NCBI GenBank assembly: GCA_910577495.1
Contig: CAJTML010000095.1
Coordinates: 1-8,316 of the forward strand
Direction of reading: 5' to 3'
Length of the DNA: 8,316 nucleotides
Source of the DNA: an uncultured Eggerthellaceae bacterium
GTDB lineage: Bacteria > Actinomycetota > Coriobacteriia > Coriobacteriales > Eggerthellaceae
The notes below the pieces were generated by a model that did no database searches, was not told the DNA's origin, and was given only the letters and a program-made list of their open reading frames with translations. Position numbers and translations under genes: made by a program. Below, one piece after another: positions 6,576 to 8,316 of the stretch (within the stretch, counting starts at the first letter, position 1; each line of letters opens with the position of its first letter).

Positions 6576-7505
6576 GTGGCAGCGAAAAAGAACAGGAGAT
6601 CGCAAAGTTCAGGGCGAATTCGCCATACGATACACACCGCACATGTTCCAATCAGTAAGCGAGAAGCATTTTACGCCCTTGAAAATCCGCAAGCCGCGAA
6701 AGCCTTCGCCAAGTTTATTGGGTATTTCCTTTTTGTGCTCATCGTGGTGAATGCTATTGTGGTCTTCTTTTCAGCGCAACCAGGGCTTGACCCGGTAACC
6801 AGTAGCGTGATTGATATCTTTTTCACCTTCTCGACGGTGTGTTTTGCGCTTGAGTATGTAGCACGTATTTGGATTGCAGATTTGGCTTATGGGAACTGTA
6901 CGCCCACACAAGCGCGTATTCGCTATATTACGTCGCCGCTAGGCGTGGTGGATCTGTTGGCGTTTTTGCCATCGATGATTGCGTGGTTTGTGCCGATGGG
7001 ACAAACGCTGCGCACGGTTATAAATCTCGTACGCCTTGTGCGCGTGATTAAGATTTCTCGTTATATGCGTGGGTTGCGTACGATTGGTCGCGTGCTCGTG
7101 ATGCGCAAGCATGAAATTGCAGCAGCGTTTATGGTTATCATGCTTTTGATTCTGATTTCCAGCGTATTGATGTATGAAGCAGAGCATGACGCCCAGCCCG
7201 ACAAATTCAGTAGTTTGTTTACTGGAATGTACTGGGCTGTGACCACCATTACTGGGACGGGATACGGTGACTTGGTTCCCATAACCCCACTTGGGCGCTT
7301 TATCGGTTCAATCATTATGCTGTTGGCGGTTGCGGTTGTGGCAATTCCGGGAGGTATTTTCTCTGCAGGTTTTGTCGCGGAATACCAAAATGCCAACGTT
7401 CGTAAAATTGAGCGCAAGCTCAACAAAAGCAATAAGAATACTGCACCGAACGATCAGGCTGAATCGGACGATCAAGATGAGGATCCCGATCAGCATGACG
7501 AGTAG
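6576..7505 (+). CDS. Voltage-gated-type potassium channel, six-helix
   Basis: Ion_trans-family channel subunit of 309 residues, expected to form a tetrameric K+ pore in the cytoplasmic membrane. After a basic N-terminus (AAKKNRRSQSSGRIR) come S1 (about 45-66), S2 (76-98), S3 (122-138), S4 (146-170), S5 (181-200), a pore helix and S6 (about 242-268). S4 is strongly charged: LVRLVRVIKISRYMRGLR places Arg or Lys at about every third position, as in a working voltage sensor. The selectivity filter is T226-G-T-G-Y-G-D232, in TTITGTGYGDLVP; it departs from the usual TTVGYGD (see findings). S6 ends in IPGGIFSAGF, a common bacterial channel ending. The C-terminal tail is short, ending in a Gln/Asp/Glu-rich stretch, with no RCK/TrkA-N or cyclic-nucleotide domain. 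Start GTG 6576 follows the ribosome site; ATG 6567 would add three residues. Divergent from the antiporter and convergent with the patatin gene. Confidence 0.93.
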   Translation: MAAKKNRRSQSSGRIRHTIHTAHVPISKREAFYALENPQAAKAFAKFIGYFLFVLIVVNAIVVFFSAQPGLDPVTSSVIDIFFTFSTVCFALEYVARIWIADLAYGNCTPTQARIRYITSPLGVVDLLAFLPSMIAWFVPMGQTLRTVINLVRLVRVIKISRYMRGLRTIGRVLVMRKHEIAAAFMVIMLLILISSVLMYEAEHDAQPDKFSSLFTGMYWAVTTITGTGYGDLVPITPLGRFIGSIIMLLAVAVVAIPGGIFSAGFVAEYQNANVRKIERKLNKSNKNTAPNDQAESDDQDEDPDQHDE

Positions 7506-7517
7506 GAGATAAGCTCA

Positions 7518-8315
7518 TCAGCGCGTTGGGATGACGGGCACTTCGGGTGCTTCAAGATACGCTTGGAGTTCTGGCCACAGACAAGCGGCGGTGTTGTAGC
7601 CCTGCTCCCAGAGCGCAAAGAGCTTTTCGGGATCTTTTTCCATGGAGCTAACCGTTACCGGTTCGGGCGGGCGAATCAAAAAGATGCTTCCTTGTTCATG
7701 CAGGCGGGGGAGCGCTCTGTAGACGCGATTGTAGTCAAGATGACGGTTTTGGGCGCGCTCAAGATAGTAGGGATACTTGTGGTAGCGCTGCATCATCAAT
7801 GCCATGAGCTTGTTAGAGCCTTTGACATAGTCAGCCGCCTGCGTGAGTACCACGATGTGCTTTGGTGTATCGGTTATCAAGGAATATCCAATAGGAACTG
7901 AATCACAGGTTCCACCATCAAGCAGGAGTTTATCGTCAACTTCGACAATTTGACTTACCAGTGGCATTGATGCTGACGCGATGAGGTAATCAAGGTCAGC
8001 TTCAGCATCTTTGAACTCGTGGTAGTCCGCTTCGCCCGTCTGTAGGTTGCTGGCAACTGAGATAAGCTTAATCGGTGAATTGTTGAAATGCTCATAGTTA
8101 AACGGGAACAAATCATTGGGTATTTCGTTGAATGAGAAATTTCTTCCCATGGCATTTCCCGTGCGAACGTAGCTTTGCATGGACAGATAGCGCGGATCGG
8201 TGCAAAACGTGGTGTTGATGATGCACGTTCGGCCGATTTCGCCTGCTACGTAGTTGTAGCCGCACAGGGCTCCGGCTGAAGTGCCAATGACGCGCTTGCA
8301 TATGAGCTTTTGCTC
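7518..8315 (-). CDS. Patatin-like phospholipase, YjjU type (5' end outside window)
   Basis: Predicted serine acyl hydrolase of the patatin family; the visible 265 residues lack the N-terminal glycine-rich oxyanion loop, which lies beyond base 8316. The open frame continues from ATG 8178-8180 to the window edge, so that ATG is internal. The nucleophile elbow GTSAG is visible, with Ser13 of the visible part, followed by ALCGYNYVAGE. The catalytic Asp is D133 in LLLDGGTCDSVPI, and ASASMPLVSQIVEVDDK before it matches the family's AS...P segment. The Ser-Asp dyad is therefore intact. The C-terminal third (KYPYYLERAQNRHLDYNRVYRALPRLHEQGSIFLIRPPEPV) is typical of the bacterial YjjU-like subgroup. 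Lipid or ester substrate and cell location are unknown; no signal peptide can be judged without the N-terminus. Its TGA lies only 12 bp from the stop of the convergent channel gene, with no hairpin terminator between. Confidence 0.92.
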   Translation of the reverse strand, partial: EQKLICKRVIGTSAGALCGYNYVAGEIGRTCIINTTFCTDPRYLSMQSYVRTGNAMGRNFSFNEIPNDLFPFNYEHFNNSPIKLISVASNLQTGEADYHEFKDAEADLDYLIASASMPLVSQIVEVDDKLLLDGGTCDSVPIGYSLITDTPKHIVVLTQAADYVKGSNKLMALMMQRYHKYPYYLERAQNRHLDYNRVYRALPRLHEQGSIFLIRPPEPVTVSSMEKDPEKLFALWEQGYNTAACLWPELQAYLEAPEVPVIPTR

Positions 8316-8316
8316 C

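Overview
The window looks like a stretch of chromosome from a moderate-GC bacterium. The protein style (ValRS and ThrRS forms, the YbjQ and patatin types, 'GTSAGALCGYNY') suggests the actinobacterial class Coriobacteriia, perhaps Eggerthellaceae or a relative of Cryptobacterium. That placement is pattern recognition, not a search result. I see no tRNA, rRNA, CRISPR array, insertion sequence, integrase or phage gene, and no gene-free stretch longer than 300 bases. All seven genes have intact frames. Two of them run off the window edges.

Left part (1-4214, plus strand): the 3' part of valS (valyl-tRNA synthetase), entering at the last Ser of its KMSKS loop. It is followed closely by a small YbjQ/UPF0145 protein. 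After an extended -10 promoter comes a two-helix membrane protein with a double zinc ribbon on its C-terminal side. A hairpin terminator follows, then a complete thrS (threonyl-tRNA synthetase), then a long hairpin that can terminate transcription from both directions. The two hairpins bracketing thrS share an identical 15-base 3' tail.

Middle part (4256-6427, minus strand): an atypical short-chain dehydrogenase/NAD(P)-binding protein, convergent with thrS, and upstream of it a CPA2-type cation:proton antiporter.

Right part (6428-8316): about 150 bp of intergenic DNA separates the antiporter from a divergently transcribed six-helix voltage-gated-type K+ channel. The channel converges, with only 12 bp between stop codons, on a patatin-like phospholipase (YjjU type) whose 5' end lies outside the window. 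The antiporter and channel plausibly form a small monovalent-cation/pH homeostasis locus, but only their position supports this.

Several gene starts are set here from Shine-Dalgarno position rather than the longest frame: ybjQ at GTG 1098, thrS at ATG 2194, the dehydrogenase at ATG 4894, the antiporter at ATG 6427 and the channel at GTG 6576. I found no convincing new biological system. The most notable point is a non-standard K+ selectivity filter (TGTGYGD rather than TTVGYGD) in the channel.
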